Shown: positions 18,790 to 29,509, numbered from the stretch's first letter. The stretch: DNA of 64,000 bases from an uncultured Flavobacteriaceae bacterium (GCA_947497145.1 CANMFQ010000002.1:303693-367692), one strand, 5' to 3'. The notes: generated from the sequence alone by a model not told the origin. Program-made: numbers and translations.

Positions 18790-20112
18790 ATGAAAAATTT
18801 TTTCGATACAATATCAAATATTTGGAAAATTGAAGAGCTAAGGAATAGGATACTAATTACCTTAGGTCTTCTTTTGGTATATCGTTTTGGTTGCCAAATT
18901 GTTCTTCCAGGTATTGATACGTCCCAATTGGCAGAATTAGCATCAAATACTGATACAGGTATTTTTGCCTTGTTAAATGCTTTTACCGGGGGTGCTTTTG
19001 CAAGTGCTTCGATTTTTGCATTAGGTATTATGCCATATATTTCGGCTTCTATTGTAGTTCAGTTGATGGGGATAGCAATTCCTTATCTACAAAAATTACA
19101 GAAAGAAGGAGAAAGTGGTAGAAAAACAATTAACCAAATTACACGTTGGTTGACAATTGGTATTTGTATCGTTCAAGCTCCTGCTTACTTATACGGTTTA
19201 GGACAATTCGGAGTACCAGATTCTGCTTTTATTTTGGGTAAAGGACTCGATTTCATGATTCCAGCTGTTATTATTTTGGTAACTGGTTGTGTTTTTGCAA
19301 TGTGGTTAGGAGAAAAAATTACAGACAAAGGTATCGGAAATGGTATTTCATTGTTGATTATGATCGGTATTATTGCTACGATGCCTCAAGCGTTTGTTCA
19401 AGAAGCAGTGTCAAGACAACCGATGTTAATATTAGTTGAGTTGATTTTATGGTTCTTAGTAATTTTGGCAAGTGTTTTATTGGTAATGGCAACACGTCAA
19501 ATACCTGTACAATATGCTAGAAGAACAGCTTCAGGTGGCTATGAGAAAAATGTAATGGGATCAAGACAATATATTCCATTAAAATTAAATGCTTCTGGGG
19601 TAATGCCTATTATCTTTGCTCAAGCAATAATGTTTGTGCCTGGTTTGATTGGTCAAGTTGTTGAGGGTGATGCAGGACAGTGGATACAAACACAGTTTAG
19701 TGATATTTTTGGTTTAGCTTACAATTTATTGTTTGCTTTCTTAATTATCATATTTACGTATTTCTATACAGCAATTACAGTGCCTACGAATAAGATGGCT
19801 GATGATTTGAAACGTAGTGGAGGTTTTATACCAGGAATACGACCAGGAAAAGAAACAGGAGATTATTTAGATAAGATAATGTCTTTGATTACCTTGCCGG
19901 GCTCAATATTTTTAGCTTTGCTAGCTGTTTTGCCAGCTATAGTTGTAAAATTATTAGAGGTTCAATCAGGTTGGGCGTTGTTTTTTGGCGGAACATCACT
20001 ATTGATTATGGTAGGTGTTGCGATAGATACAGTGCAACAGGTAAATGCATATTTATTAAACCGTCATTATGATGGGTTAATGAAAACTGGTAAAAACAGA
20101 AAAGTAGCATAA
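18790..20112 (+). CDS. secY: Protein translocase channel subunit SecY
   Basis: The 440-residue membrane protein is the pore of the Sec translocon. Ten hydrophobic segments are visible, from [17 protein letters not shown] (first) onward. The plug region [24 protein letters not shown] and the cytosolic loop [15 protein letters not shown], which contacts SecA and the ribosome, are conserved. It is embedded in the spc cluster and is followed after 4 bp by infA. Confidence 0.99.
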   Translation: MKNFFDTISNIWKIEELRNRILITLGLLLVYRFGCQIVLPGIDTSQLAELASNTDTGIFALLNAFTGGAFASASIFALGIMPYISASIVVQLMGIAIPYLQKLQKEGESGRKTINQITRWLTIGICIVQAPAYLYGLGQFGVPDSAFILGKGLDFMIPAVIILVTGCVFAMWLGEKITDKGIGNGISLLIMIGIIATMPQAFVQEAVSRQPMLILVELILWFLVILASVLLVMATRQIPVQYARRTASGGYEKNVMGSRQYIPLKLNASGVMPIIFAQAIMFVPGLIGQVVEGDAGQWIQTQFSDIFGLAYNLLFAFLIIIFTYFYTAITVPTNKMADDLKRSGGFIPGIRPGKETGDYLDKIMSLITLPGSIFLALLAVLPAIVVKLLEVQSGWALFFGGTSLLIMVGVAIDTVQQVNAYLLNRHYDGLMKTGKNRKVA

Positions 20113-20116
20113 TATT

Positions 20117-20332
20117 ATGGCTAAACAGGCAGCAATAGAGCAAGATGGATCCATAATTGAAGCGTTGTCAAATGCAATGTTTCGGGTCGAATTAGAAAAT
20201 GGTCATGTAGTAACGGCACATATTTCAGGTAAAATGCGGATGCATTATATTAAATTACTTCCTGGTGATAAGGTGAAGTTAGAAATGAGCCCATACGATT
20301 TGACAAAAGCAAGAATTACTTACAGATATTAA
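20117..20332 (+). CDS. infA: Translation initiation factor IF-1
   Basis: A 71-residue OB-fold protein with [20 protein letters not shown] and [25 protein letters not shown], the standard IF-1 pattern. It blocks the A site during initiation. It lies between secY and rpmJ, 12 bp before the latter. Confidence 0.99.
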   Translation: MAKQAAIEQDGSIIEALSNAMFRVELENGHVVTAHISGKMRMHYIKLLPGDKVKLEMSPYDLTKARITYRY

Positions 20333-20344
20333 GATAGCAGAAAG

Positions 20345-20461
20345 ATGAAAGTTAGAGCATCAGTTAAAAAGAGAAGTGCCGACTGCAAGATTGTTCGCAG
20401 AAAAGGCAGGTTATACGTAATCAATAAAAAGAATCCTAGATTTAAACAAAGACAAGGGTAA
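20345..20461 (+). CDS. rpmJ: 50S ribosomal protein bL36, zinc-free type
   Basis: A 38-residue protein starting [15 protein letters not shown] and ending NPRFKQRQG. The three cysteines and histidine that bind zinc in the common form are not all present: one cysteine remains, so this is the zinc-independent type. Position between infA and rpsM is canonical; rpsM begins 2 bp later. Confidence 0.95.
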   Translation: MKVRASVKKRSADCKIVRRKGRLYVINKKNPRFKQRQG

Positions 20462-20463
20462 TT

Positions 20464-20838
20464 ATGGCAAGAATCGCAGGTATTGATATACCAAAACAGA
20501 AAAGAGGCGTCATAGCGCTAACCTATATTTTTGGAATTGGTAACAGCAGAGCTAAAGAGATTTTAGCAACTGCTAAAGTTAGCGAAGACACTAAAGTTTC
20601 TGATTGGAATGATGATGAAATAGGTCGTATTCGTGAGGCTGTCGCTAGTTATACTATTGAAGGTGAATTGCGTTCTGAGACACAATTGAACATCAAACGT
20701 TTGATGGACATAGGTTGTTATAGAGGAATAAGACACAGATCAGGTCTTCCTTTAAGAGGGCAACGTACCAAGAACAATTCTAGGACGAGAAAAGGGAAAA
20801 GAAAAACAGTTGCTAACAAGAAGAAGGCAACTAAATAA
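20464..20838 (+). CDS. rpsM: 30S ribosomal protein uS13
   Basis: The 124-residue uS13 sits at the top of the 30S head and contacts the P-site tRNA through its basic tail. It has [26 protein letters not shown] at the start and [20 protein letters not shown]. It opens the alpha cluster here. A 99-bp spacer with an inverted repeat separates it from rpsK. Confidence 0.99.
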   Translation: MARIAGIDIPKQKRGVIALTYIFGIGNSRAKEILATAKVSEDTKVSDWNDDEIGRIREAVASYTIEGELRSETQLNIKRLMDIGCYRGIRHRSGLPLRGQRTKNNSRTRKGKRKTVANKKKATK

Positions 20839-20867
20839 TAGATAAAGTACACTGTACTGAGTACCTA

Positions 20868-20917
20868 GTATTAAGTAAGTCGTTTCACGGCGACACGGCA
20901 TACTAACTACTTAATAC
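20868..20917 (+). promoter_or_regulatory. Long inverted repeat in the rpsM-rpsK spacer
   Basis: GTATTAAGTA (20868-20877) and TACTTAATAC (20908-20917) are perfectly complementary over ten pairs. Inside, GTCG (20879-20882) pairs with CGAC (20891-20894) around an 8-nt loop. A competing helix is possible: TAGTATT (20866-20872) with AATACTA (20919-20925), sharing the left arm. No T-tract follows. This is a candidate RNA switch or protein-binding element, not a terminator. Confidence 0.5.
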
Positions 20918-20937
20918 GAATACTAAATATTACAAAT

Positions 20938-21330
20938 ATGGCAAAGTCAAGTGCTAAAGCAGCAAAGAAACGTAAAGTAATTGTTGAATCTGTAGGTGAA
21001 GCTCACGTAACAGCATCTTTTAACAATATCATTATTTCGTTGACGAACAAAAAAGGAGATGTAATCTCTTGGTCGTCTGCCGGAAAAATGGGTTTTAGAG
21101 GTTCAAAGAAAAATACTCCTTACGCAGCACAGGTAGCTGCTGAAGAGTGTTCTAAAGTGGGTCATGAAGCTGGTCTTAGAAAAGTAAAAGTTTACGTTAA
21201 AGGACCTGGTAACGGAAGAGAATCTGCAATTAGAGCAATTCATAATTCAGGAATTGAAGTAACAGAGATCATCGATGTTACTCCAATGCCACACAACGGA
21301 TGTAGACCTCCGAAAAGAAGAAGAGTTTAA
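20938..21330 (+). CDS. rpsK: 30S ribosomal protein uS11
   Basis: A complete 130-residue uS11 of the 30S platform. It carries [16 protein letters not shown], the glycine-rich [14 protein letters not shown] and the end [18 protein letters not shown]. It lies between two structured spacers: 99 bp from rpsM and 88 bp to rpsD. Confidence 0.99.
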   Translation: MAKSSAKAAKKRKVIVESVGEAHVTASFNNIIISLTNKKGDVISWSSAGKMGFRGSKKNTPYAAQVAAEECSKVGHEAGLRKVKVYVKGPGNGRESAIRAIHNSGIEVTEIIDVTPMPHNGCRPPKRRRV

Positions 21331-21351
21331 TAAATCATTATAAATTTCACC

Positions 21352-21405
21352 GAAGTGTAGTAAACGATTATCGAAGGAGCAAGCCTTAATTCATAATCAC
21401 ACTTC
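21352..21405 (+). promoter_or_regulatory. Nested stem structure directly before rpsD
   Basis: Three nested helices are visible. GAAGTGT (21352-21358) pairs with ACACTTC (21399-21405). GATTAT (21366-21371) pairs with ATAATC (21393-21398), immediately stacked on the outer helix on its right side. AAGG (21374-21377) pairs with CCTT (21384-21387). The left side has a 7-nt bulge. It ends 13 nt before the rpsD start. Because uS4 is the autoregulator of the alpha operon in other bacteria, this is a good candidate for a uS4-binding leader. Confidence 0.55.
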
Positions 21406-21418
21406 AAATTAAAAGAAA

Positions 21419-22024
21419 ATGGCAAGATATACAGGACCTAAAAGTAAAATCGCACGTAAATTCGGAGAAGCGATTTTTGGAGACGACAAGTCTTTTGAGA
21501 AAAAAAATTACCCTCCAGGGCAACACGGTAATGCAAGACGTCGTGGTAAAAAATCTGAATACTCAGTTCAGTTGATGGAGAAGCAAAAAGCCAAATACAC
21601 TTATGGTATTTTGGAAAAGCAATTCCGTAATTTATTTTCTAAAGCAAATAGAAGTAAAGGAGTAACCGGTGAGGTTTTACTTCAATTATGTGAAGCACGT
21701 TTAGATAATGTGGTTTACAGAATGGGTATTTCACCAACAAGAAGTGGTGCCAGGCAATTGGTTTCTCACAGACATATTACCGTAAACGGAGAGTTGGTAA
21801 ATATTCCATCATATTCTTTAAAGCCTGGTGATGTAGTTGGAGTTAGAGAAAAGTCTAAATCGCTTCAAGCAATTCAAGATTCTCTTGCTGCTAGTAGCAG
21901 TGTTTACGAATGGATTACATGGAATTCTGAGAAAAAAGAAGGTACGTTTGTTACTATTCCTGAAAGAATGCAGATTCCTGAAAACATCAAAGAACAATTA
22001 ATAGTCGAGTTATACTCTAAATAA
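21419..22024 (+). CDS. rpsD: 30S ribosomal protein uS4, zinc-free type
   Basis: The 201-residue uS4 initiates 30S assembly. Its N-terminus ([21 protein letters not shown]) lacks the CxxC zinc knuckle found in some uS4 proteins, and the S4 RNA-binding domain [22 protein letters not shown] is intact. The gene is preceded by a nested RNA stem and followed by rpoA after 17 bp. Confidence 0.99.
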   Translation: MARYTGPKSKIARKFGEAIFGDDKSFEKKNYPPGQHGNARRRGKKSEYSVQLMEKQKAKYTYGILEKQFRNLFSKANRSKGVTGEVLLQLCEARLDNVVYRMGISPTRSGARQLVSHRHITVNGELVNIPSYSLKPGDVVGVREKSKSLQAIQDSLAASSSVYEWITWNSEKKEGTFVTIPERMQIPENIKEQLIVELYSK

Positions 22025-22041
22025 ACAACATCAATCCAATT

Positions 22042-23034
22042 ATGGCATTATTTAATTTTCAGAAGCCCGATAAAGTAATAATGATCGATTCATCTGATTT
22101 CGAAGGGAAGTTTGAATTCCGCCCTTTGGAACCTGGTTATGGATTGACGGTGGGTAACGCTTTACGTAGAGTGTTACTTTCTTCATTAGAAGGTTATGCA
22201 ATTACCTCGGTAAGAATTGATAAAGTAGAACATGAGTTCTCTGTAATTCCCGGTGTTGTTGAAGATGTTACCGAAATAATATTGAATTTGAAACAAGTGC
22301 GTTTCAAAAAGCAAATAGAAGATTCGGAAGCAGAAACAGTATCTATTTCTTTAAGTGGTAAAGAGCAGTTGACAGCTGGAGATTTTCAAAAGTTTATTTC
22401 TGGGTATCAGGTATTGAATCCTGACTTGGTGATTTGCAATATGGAATCAAAAGTAAACATCAACATGGAGCTTGTTATCGATAAAGGTAGAGGGTATGTT
22501 CCTGCTGAAGAAAATAAGAAATCTGGTGTACCAATGGGTACTATCGCTATCGATTCTATTTTTACTCCGGTAAAAAATGTAAAGTATAGCATTGAGAACT
22601 TCCGTGTTGAGCAAAAAACAGATTACGAAAAATTAGTTTTCGAAATTGTTACTGACGGTTCTATTCATCCAAAAGATGCCTTAACTGAAGGAGCAAAAGT
22701 GTTAATTCACCACTTCATGCTATTCTCTGATGAGCGTATCACTTTAGAAGCAGATGAAATTGCACAAACTGAAACATACGATGAAGAATCACTTCACATG
22801 CGTCAGTTATTGAAGACTAAATTGGTTGATATGGACCTTTCTGTACGTGCATTAAATTGCTTAAAAGCTGCAGAGGTTGATACACTCGGAGATTTGGTTT
22901 CATTCAATAAGAATGACCTAATGAAATTCAGAAACTTTGGTAAGAAATCATTAACCGAGTTAGAAGAGCTTGTGATAAACAAAGGTTTAAGTTTCGGAAT
23001 GGACTTATCAAAATACAAACTAGATAAAGATTAA
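22042..23034 (+). CDS. rpoA: RNA polymerase alpha subunit
   Basis: The 330-residue subunit has the N-terminal dimerisation domain with [26 protein letters not shown] and the C-terminal DNA-contacting domain (from about residue 255) with [21 protein letters not shown] and [14 protein letters not shown]. Both are intact. It follows rpsD in the alpha cluster; rplQ begins 54 bp later. Confidence 0.99.
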   Translation: MALFNFQKPDKVIMIDSSDFEGKFEFRPLEPGYGLTVGNALRRVLLSSLEGYAITSVRIDKVEHEFSVIPGVVEDVTEIILNLKQVRFKKQIEDSEAETVSISLSGKEQLTAGDFQKFISGYQVLNPDLVICNMESKVNINMELVIDKGRGYVPAEENKKSGVPMGTIAIDSIFTPVKNVKYSIENFRVEQKTDYEKLVFEIVTDGSIHPKDALTEGAKVLIHHFMLFSDERITLEADEIAQTETYDEESLHMRQLLKTKLVDMDLSVRALNCLKAAEVDTLGDLVSFNKNDLMKFRNFGKKSLTELEELVINKGLSFGMDLSKYKLDKD

Positions 23035-23088
23035 TTTGCTTCTATTTGAAGAGAGAGACTCTAAGAAGGAAGACAATAGTATATACAA

Positions 23089-23625
23089 ATGAGACACGGT
23101 AAAAAAATAAACCATTTAGGTCGTAAAACAGCGCATAGAAAAGCGATGTTGGCTAACATGGCTTGCTCGTTAATTGAGCATAAGAGAATTAATACTACGG
23201 TAGCAAAAGCAAAAGCTTTAAAGCAATTTGTAGAGCCTTTAATTACAAAATCTAAGGCAGAAAATAATTTAACCAAAGAAAAGGGTACGCACAACAGACG
23301 TATCGTTTTTAAAAGCCTTAGAGATAAGGATGCTATCACTGAATTGTTTAGCGTGGTTTCAGAAAAAATAGGTGATCGTCCAGGTGGTTATACTAGAATT
23401 ATTAAACTAGGTAATCGTTTGGGAGATAATGCAGATATGGCAATGATAGAGTTGGTTGATTTCAACGAATTGTACAATGCAGATAAGCCTAAGAAGAAAA
23501 CTACTAGAAGAAGTAGAAGAGGTGGAGGAGCAGCTAAGACTGAAACACCACCAGTAGCAGTTGCTGAAGAAGCTGTTGAGTCGCAAACTAATGAAGAAGT
23601 AGTTTCAGATGATTCAGAAGAATAA
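23089..23625 (+). CDS. rplQ: 50S ribosomal protein bL17 with an acidic C-terminal tail
   Basis: The core (about residues 1-130) is a normal bL17: [20 protein letters not shown] and [28 protein letters not shown]. It is followed by some 45 residues of low complexity: a basic stretch ([13 protein letters not shown]) and then an acidic one rich in E, V and A ending SDDSEE. Such tails occur in Bacteroidota bL17 but are poorly conserved. It is the last gene of the ribosomal block and is followed by a strong terminator. Confidence 0.98.
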   Translation: MRHGKKINHLGRKTAHRKAMLANMACSLIEHKRINTTVAKAKALKQFVEPLITKSKAENNLTKEKGTHNRRIVFKSLRDKDAITELFSVVSEKIGDRPGGYTRIIKLGNRLGDNADMAMIELVDFNELYNADKPKKKTTRRSRRGGGAAKTETPPVAVAEEAVESQTNEEVVSDDSEE

Positions 23626-23652
23626 AACTGTTAATAGAATTTGATAAGTGAA

Positions 23653-23684
23653 AAAGGATAGACTTCGTAGTCTATCCTTTTTTT
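23653..23684 (+). terminator. Intrinsic terminator after rplQ
   Basis: AAAGGATAGACT (23653-23664) pairs perfectly with AGTCTATCCTTT (23669-23680) around the loop TCGT, and the run of T continues to 23684. A symmetrical A-tract precedes it. This closes the ribosomal block. Confidence 0.92.
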
Positions 23685-23703
23685 ATGTTTATTTGTTAAA
23701 TAA

Positions 23704-23711
23704 TAAATTTG
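23704..23711 (+). promoter_or_regulatory. Candidate -7 element of carA
   Basis: TAAATTTG matches TAnnTTTG exactly. No good upstream TTTG lies 19 bp away; that position holds the T-run of the rplQ terminator. If used, transcription would begin only a few bases before ATG 23721, giving a nearly leaderless mRNA. Confidence 0.4.
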
Positions 23712-23720
23712 AAGTATTGT

Positions 23721-24842
23721 ATGAAGTATCAAACAAGAAAAAGAGCAATTTTACTATTGGCCGATGGTACTATCTTTCATGGTAAGGTTGTTGGGGACAA
23801 CGAAGGAACTGCCTTTGGCGAGGTATGTTTTAATACGGGTATGACTGGGTATCAAGAAATATTTACAGATCCATCATACTTTGGGCAGTTAATGGTTACT
23901 ACAAATGCACATATTGGTAATTATGGTGCAAATGATAATGAAGTAGAATCTGATTCGGTAAAAATAGCTGGATTGATTTGTAAAAATTTCAGTTACAATT
24001 ATAGTAGAACAGATTCACATTCTAGTTTAGAAGACTTTTTAGCCAAAAGTAATTTATTTGCTATTTCTGATGTAGATACCAGGGCGTTGGTTAGTTATAT
24101 TCGTGATAACGGAGCTATGAATGCAGTAATTTCAACTAAGGTTGATGAAGTAGATGCGTTGAAAAAAGAGTTGGCGAATTTTCCAAGTATGAAGGGGTTG
24201 GAACTTGCTTCAAAAGTATCGACCAAGACACCGTATTATTATGGTGATGAAAATGCTACCTATAAAATTGCTGCATTAGATATTGGTATAAAAAAGAATA
24301 TCTTAAGAAATCTTGCCAAGCGCGATGCTTACATTAAGGTGTTTCCGTACGATACAACCTTTGAAACAATGAAAGCATGGCAGCCAGATGCTTATTTTAT
24401 ATCTAACGGTCCTGGTGACCCTGAACCGTTAACACAGGCAATTGCTACAGCGAAGGATATTATTGCTAGCAATACACCACTTTTTGGTATTTGTTTGGGG
24501 CATCAGGTTATTGCACTGGCAAATGGAATATCAACGTATAAAATGCATAATGGGCATAGAGGAATCAACCATCCGGTAAAAAATATGATTACTGGTAAAG
24601 GTGAAATTACTTCGCAAAATCATGGGTTTGCTATTGATAAAGAAGATACAGTTTCACATCCTGATATTGAAATTACTCATGTGCATTTGAATGATGATAC
24701 CGTTGCAGGAATACGTATGAAAAGTAAAAATGTATTTTCTGTGCAGTATCATCCAGAAGCAAGTCCTGGACCACATGATGCAGAATATCTTTTTGATCAG
24801 TTTTTTGATCTTATTGCGACTGTGTCAACTGTAACAGTTTAG
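23721..24842 (+). CDS. carA: Carbamoyl-phosphate synthase small (glutaminase) subunit
   Basis: CarA hydrolyses glutamine and channels ammonia to CarB for carbamoyl phosphate, used for pyrimidines and arginine. The protein has the CarA N-terminal domain (GEVCFNTGMTGYQEIFTDPSY) and a class I glutamine amidotransferase domain with the nucleophile in FGICLGHQ and the His-Glu pair in YHPEASPGP. I choose ATG 23721 (373 residues); a TTG 12 bases earlier would add four residues but falls in a promoter-like box. carB is not in the window. Confidence 0.97.
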   Translation: MKYQTRKRAILLLADGTIFHGKVVGDNEGTAFGEVCFNTGMTGYQEIFTDPSYFGQLMVTTNAHIGNYGANDNEVESDSVKIAGLICKNFSYNYSRTDSHSSLEDFLAKSNLFAISDVDTRALVSYIRDNGAMNAVISTKVDEVDALKKELANFPSMKGLELASKVSTKTPYYYGDENATYKIAALDIGIKKNILRNLAKRDAYIKVFPYDTTFETMKAWQPDAYFISNGPGDPEPLTQAIATAKDIIASNTPLFGICLGHQVIALANGISTYKMHNGHRGINHPVKNMITGKGEITSQNHGFAIDKEDTVSHPDIEITHVHLNDDTVAGIRMKSKNVFSVQYHPEASPGPHDAEYLFDQFFDLIATVSTVTV

Positions 24843-24872
24843 GTTAAATAATTGTTATTTAAACCATAATAG

Positions 24873-24902
24873 GCTACTGGAAATCAAATGATTTTTGGTA
24901 GC
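24873..24902 (+). terminator. Hairpin after carA, probable weak terminator
   Basis: GCTAC (24873-24877) pairs with GTAGC (24898-24902), and inside it AAATCA (24881-24886) pairs with TGATTT (24889-24894). Only a short TATTTG follows, so termination would be inefficient. Confidence 0.45.
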
Positions 24903-24937
24903 TATTTGTATATTTACCACGAAAAAAATAATACTAA

Positions 24938-26248
<1,311 letters not shown>

Positions 26249-26276
26249 TACTAGTTTGTGTTAGTTAACCTTTTTG

Positions 26277-26308
26277 AGCCTTTCTTTAATCTAGAGGGGC
26301 TTTTTTTT
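26277..26308 (+). terminator. Intrinsic terminator after eno
   Basis: AGCCTTTCT (26277-26285) pairs with AGAGGGGCT (26293-26301) over nine positions with two G-T pairs, followed by a run of T to 26308. Confidence 0.8.
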
Positions 26309-26374
26309 GTAGTACTGAGAAACTTTACTTACCTTTTAACTGTTAACTAGCTTCACTTTAACCAAAAAAGTCTT

Positions 26375-27910
26375 ATGAATAATTTTCTATTTGTTGCCGC
26401 TGAAAACGATGCTATCGCTAATTGTAAAGCTGGTGGTATGGGCGATGTAGTTCGTGATGTTCCGCGCGAAATATCAAAAAGAGGAGATATGGTACACGTT
26501 GTTGTGCCTGCATATTCTCGTTTGCATAAAGGCGGAAGATTTATTGCAAACCTTGATTTTCGTTTAAGAGGAATCCCCTATAAAGCTGAAATGTATGAGG
26601 TAGTTCCTAAAAAGGAATTCGATAATATTAAGCACTATGTAATCCATCATCCTGAGATAGAAGAAGGTGGTATTGCACATATCTATCATGATGACCCTAC
26701 TGAACCCTTTTATACGGATGCTATAAAGTATTTTATATTTTGCACGGCAGTAGCTGAGGCTATAAAAATGGGTGCTTTTGGGGAGTTAGATATTGTACAT
26801 ACACATGATTGGCATTCAAGTCCGTTGTTGTTTTTGAAAACCTATCACCCCGCATATAAAGACCTTAAAAAGGTGCGCTATGTGTATAGTATTCACAATT
26901 TAGCTATTCAAGGTATTCGACCTTTTCATAATAACTACGCTTCTGTAGCAAACTGGTTTCCTGAGGTACAGTTAGATTATCCTGCACTGGCAGATCCAAG
27001 ATATAAAGATTGTATTAATTTAATGGCAGTGGGTATACGACTGGCCGATGCTGTTCATACCGTATCTCAATCGTACAAAGAAGATGTTTTATTGCCTAGT
27101 AGAAGACCCGAATTTGTTGGAGGAGAGAGTCTTGAAAAAGATTTGCAGAAAGCAGATAATGAAGGCCGACTTTTTGGGATATTAAATGCCTCAAATTACG
27201 GCAATATTAGAGAGGCAGAAAAAGGGCTCTTGTATCGCAATACCGTAAAAGCTCTTTTTAGGTGGTTGCAAGACGAGTCTAAAAAATATAAAGCAGATTT
27301 TTTAGCCCATACGGGAGAGAAAATTATGCAGTATGTTAGTGAAAGACCGAAATTTATTGTTTCTAGTGTAGCCCGATTAACGGAGCAAAAGTTCTACTTT
27401 TTTAAACGTTCTCCCGAAGCATTTAAAAAGATGTTGGTACGATTAGAGAAAATAGACGGTATTTTTATGCTCTTGGGTACAGGAGACCCAGATTATGAAG
27501 AACTTTTTCGCCAGATGAGTTATGAACATAAGAATTTTATTTTTACCAATGGGCAATCAGAAGATTTAATTGATTCCATTTATTTGGAGTCTGACTTATA
27601 TTTTATGCCGAGTCTTTTTGAGCCTTGTGGAATAAGTCAAATGCTGGCTATGCGAAACGGTAATCCGTGTTTGGTACATCATACAGGTGGTTTAAAAGAT
27701 ACGGTAGCGCATATGAAAACAGGTTTCGCATTTGATGGGAAAACATACGATGAGAAAATTACAAACATGCTCAAGAATTTCGATGAAGCTTTAACCGTAT
27801 GGGAAAAAGACAAGCCTAAATGGAAAAAAATTCAGTCAAATGCCAAAAAAATGCGATTTACTTGGGAGAAATCATTAGATGAATATTATAGCAAACTGTA
27901 CTTGTTATAA
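26375..27910 (+). CDS. Glycogen/starch synthase-like glycosyltransferase (GT5)
   Basis: The 511-residue product has the GT5 layout. The N-terminal sugar-nucleotide loop reads KAGGMGDVV where GlgA has KxGGLxDV. The middle has VHTHDWHSSPLLF and YSIHNLAIQG, and the C-terminal lobe has SVARLTEQK and SLFEPCGISQMLAMRNGNP, matching the EPCG signature. It probably extends alpha-1,4-glucan from ADP- or UDP-glucose. It is clearly a diverged branch, and no glgB, glgC or glgP gene is nearby, so substrate and product are uncertain. Confidence 0.85.
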   Translation: MNNFLFVAAENDAIANCKAGGMGDVVRDVPREISKRGDMVHVVVPAYSRLHKGGRFIANLDFRLRGIPYKAEMYEVVPKKEFDNIKHYVIHHPEIEEGGIAHIYHDDPTEPFYTDAIKYFIFCTAVAEAIKMGAFGELDIVHTHDWHSSPLLFLKTYHPAYKDLKKVRYVYSIHNLAIQGIRPFHNNYASVANWFPEVQLDYPALADPRYKDCINLMAVGIRLADAVHTVSQSYKEDVLLPSRRPEFVGGESLEKDLQKADNEGRLFGILNASNYGNIREAEKGLLYRNTVKALFRWLQDESKKYKADFLAHTGEKIMQYVSERPKFIVSSVARLTEQKFYFFKRSPEAFKKMLVRLEKIDGIFMLLGTGDPDYEELFRQMSYEHKNFIFTNGQSEDLIDSIYLESDLYFMPSLFEPCGISQMLAMRNGNPCLVHHTGGLKDTVAHMKTGFAFDGKTYDEKITNMLKNFDEALTVWEKDKPKWKKIQSNAKKMRFTWEKSLDEYYSKLYLL

Positions 27911-28163
27911 TATGAACTTGTATTAAAAAAATAATTTTACACCTCAGTAAACTGGTTTTGCGTAATGTAACTATAAGCGTAACGACTATAGGATTTCATT
28001 AAGTAGGTTTGCTACTATTTTAGGTGGGAATGATTTTTTTTTAATGTATTTTAAATGCCCAATTATTAGTCATAAAAAGACTATAAATAGGCGCAAGAAA
28101 TTGTTAGGATGCAACGTTTTTCTTAATTTTACAATTCACCTAAATAATAAGTAATATATATAC
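27911..28163. other. Intergenic region before gltA
   Basis: The 253-bp gap holds a small hairpin, AGTAG (28002-28006) with CTACT (28012-28016), followed by ATTTT, that may end the GT5 transcript; a run of nine T at 28032-28040; and the gltA promoter candidate. No ORF was recognised. Confidence 0.5.
28101..28131 (+). promoter_or_regulatory. Candidate promoter of gltA
   Basis: TTG (28101-28103) and TAATTTTA (28124-28131) are 20 bp apart; the -7 box is one base off TAnnTTTG. It lies 32 bp before the start codon. Confidence 0.45.
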
Positions 28164-29450
28164 ATGTCAGATAAAGCAATTCTAGAATACAACGGTCAAA
28201 AGTATGAATTTCCAGTTATTGAAGGTACTGAAAATGAACATGCTATAGATATCAAAAAACTCCGTGCTGTCACAGGAGGTTTAACAACTATTGATCCTGG
28301 ATATAAAAACACAGGTTCGTGTGAAAGTGCAATCACTTTTTTAGATGGAGAAAAAGGTATTCTTCGCTATCGTGGATATTCTATAGAAGAGTTGGCTGAA
28401 AAGGCAGATTTTTTAGAAGTAGCTTATTTGTTGATTTTTGGTGAATTACCAAACAAAGAACAATTAAAATCATTTCATGTAGATATTAAAAACGAGTCAC
28501 ATGTAGATGAAGAAATGAAAAAGATTTTAGATGCTTTTCCTAAAACTGCCCATCCTATGGGAGTGCTTTCTTCATTAACTAGTGCCTTGATAGCATTTAA
28601 TCCAATATCGGTAAATGTTACTTCAAAAGATGAAATGTATGGTGCTATTGTACGAATGCTGGCTAAATTTCCAGTTTTAGTAGCGTGGACTATGCGTAAG
28701 CAAAAGGGGCTTCCTCTTGATTATGGTGATGATACACTTGGTTATGTTGAAAATATTCATCAAATGATGTTTAAAAAACCAGGTAAGGAGTATGTGAAAA
28801 ATAAAAAGGTAATTGATGCTTTAGATAAATTGTTAATCTTGCATGCTGACCATGAGCAAAACTGTTCAACATCAACGGTACGTATTGTAGGTTCTTCACA
28901 TGCTGGATTATTTGCATCTCTTTCTGCTGGTATATCAGCCTTGTGGGGGCCACTTCATGGTGGTGCAAATCAGGCTGTTCTTGAAATGTTAGAGGCTATT
29001 GAAGCTGATGGAGGCGACACCAAGAAGTATATGGCAAAAGCAAAAGACAAAAGCGATCCTTTTAGATTGATGGGCTTTGGTCATCGTGTGTATAAAAACT
29101 TTGATCCTAGAGCGAAGATTATTAAAAAGGCAGCCGATGAAGTTTTAGGTGATTTGGGTATACAAGATCCTATTCTAGAAATAGCAAAAGGTCTTGAAAA
29201 AGAAGCGTTGGAAGATCAATATTTTATTGATCGTAAGTTATATCCTAATGTAGATTTTTATTCAGGTATCATATACCGTGCTTTAGGTATCCCAACGGAA
29301 ATGTTTACCGTTATGTTTGCCTTAGGAAGATTGCCAGGATGGATTGCACAGTGGAGAGAAATGCGTTTACGTAATGAACCTATCGGTCGTCCAAGACAGG
29401 TATATATAGGAGAAAATCTTAGGTCTTTTGTCGAAGTTGACAAGAGGTAG
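28164..29450 (+). CDS. gltA: Citrate synthase
   Basis: The 428-residue enzyme condenses oxaloacetate with acetyl-CoA to start the TCA cycle. The N-terminal extension before GSCESAITFLDGEKGILRYRGY is that of the hexameric type found in Gram-negative bacteria. Catalytic residues lie in SSHAGLFAS and WGPLHGGANQAV (histidines) and GFGHRVYKNFDPRAKII (histidine and aspartate). It is monocistronic, with its own promoter candidate and terminator. Confidence 0.98.
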   Translation: MSDKAILEYNGQKYEFPVIEGTENEHAIDIKKLRAVTGGLTTIDPGYKNTGSCESAITFLDGEKGILRYRGYSIEELAEKADFLEVAYLLIFGELPNKEQLKSFHVDIKNESHVDEEMKKILDAFPKTAHPMGVLSSLTSALIAFNPISVNVTSKDEMYGAIVRMLAKFPVLVAWTMRKQKGLPLDYGDDTLGYVENIHQMMFKKPGKEYVKNKKVIDALDKLLILHADHEQNCSTSTVRIVGSSHAGLFASLSAGISALWGPLHGGANQAVLEMLEAIEADGGDTKKYMAKAKDKSDPFRLMGFGHRVYKNFDPRAKIIKKAADEVLGDLGIQDPILEIAKGLEKEALEDQYFIDRKLYPNVDFYSGIIYRALGIPTEMFTVMFALGRLPGWIAQWREMRLRNEPIGRPRQVYIGENLRSFVEVDKR

Positions 29451-29476
29451 ATTGCTACCTTATAAAAAAACAATAC

Positions 29477-29509
29477 AAGCTCTTTTAATTTTTAAAGGAG
29501 CTTTTTTTT
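29477..29509 (+). terminator. Intrinsic terminator after gltA
   Basis: AAGCTCTTTTAA (29477-29488) pairs with TTAAAGGAGCTT (29491-29502) with one T-G pair, followed by T to 29509. The loop is only two bases, so the innermost pairs will open. Confidence 0.85.

Noticed and set aside
6367..23018. Many opposite-strand frames of 60-140 codons across the ribosomal genes
   Set aside because: They are shadows of conserved ribosomal protein genes, with unlikely composition and no promoters.
28032..28040. T-run before gltA considered as a strong terminator
   Set aside because: The hairpin before it (28002-28016) is short and separated from the T-run by 15 bases, so only a weak terminator is noted.
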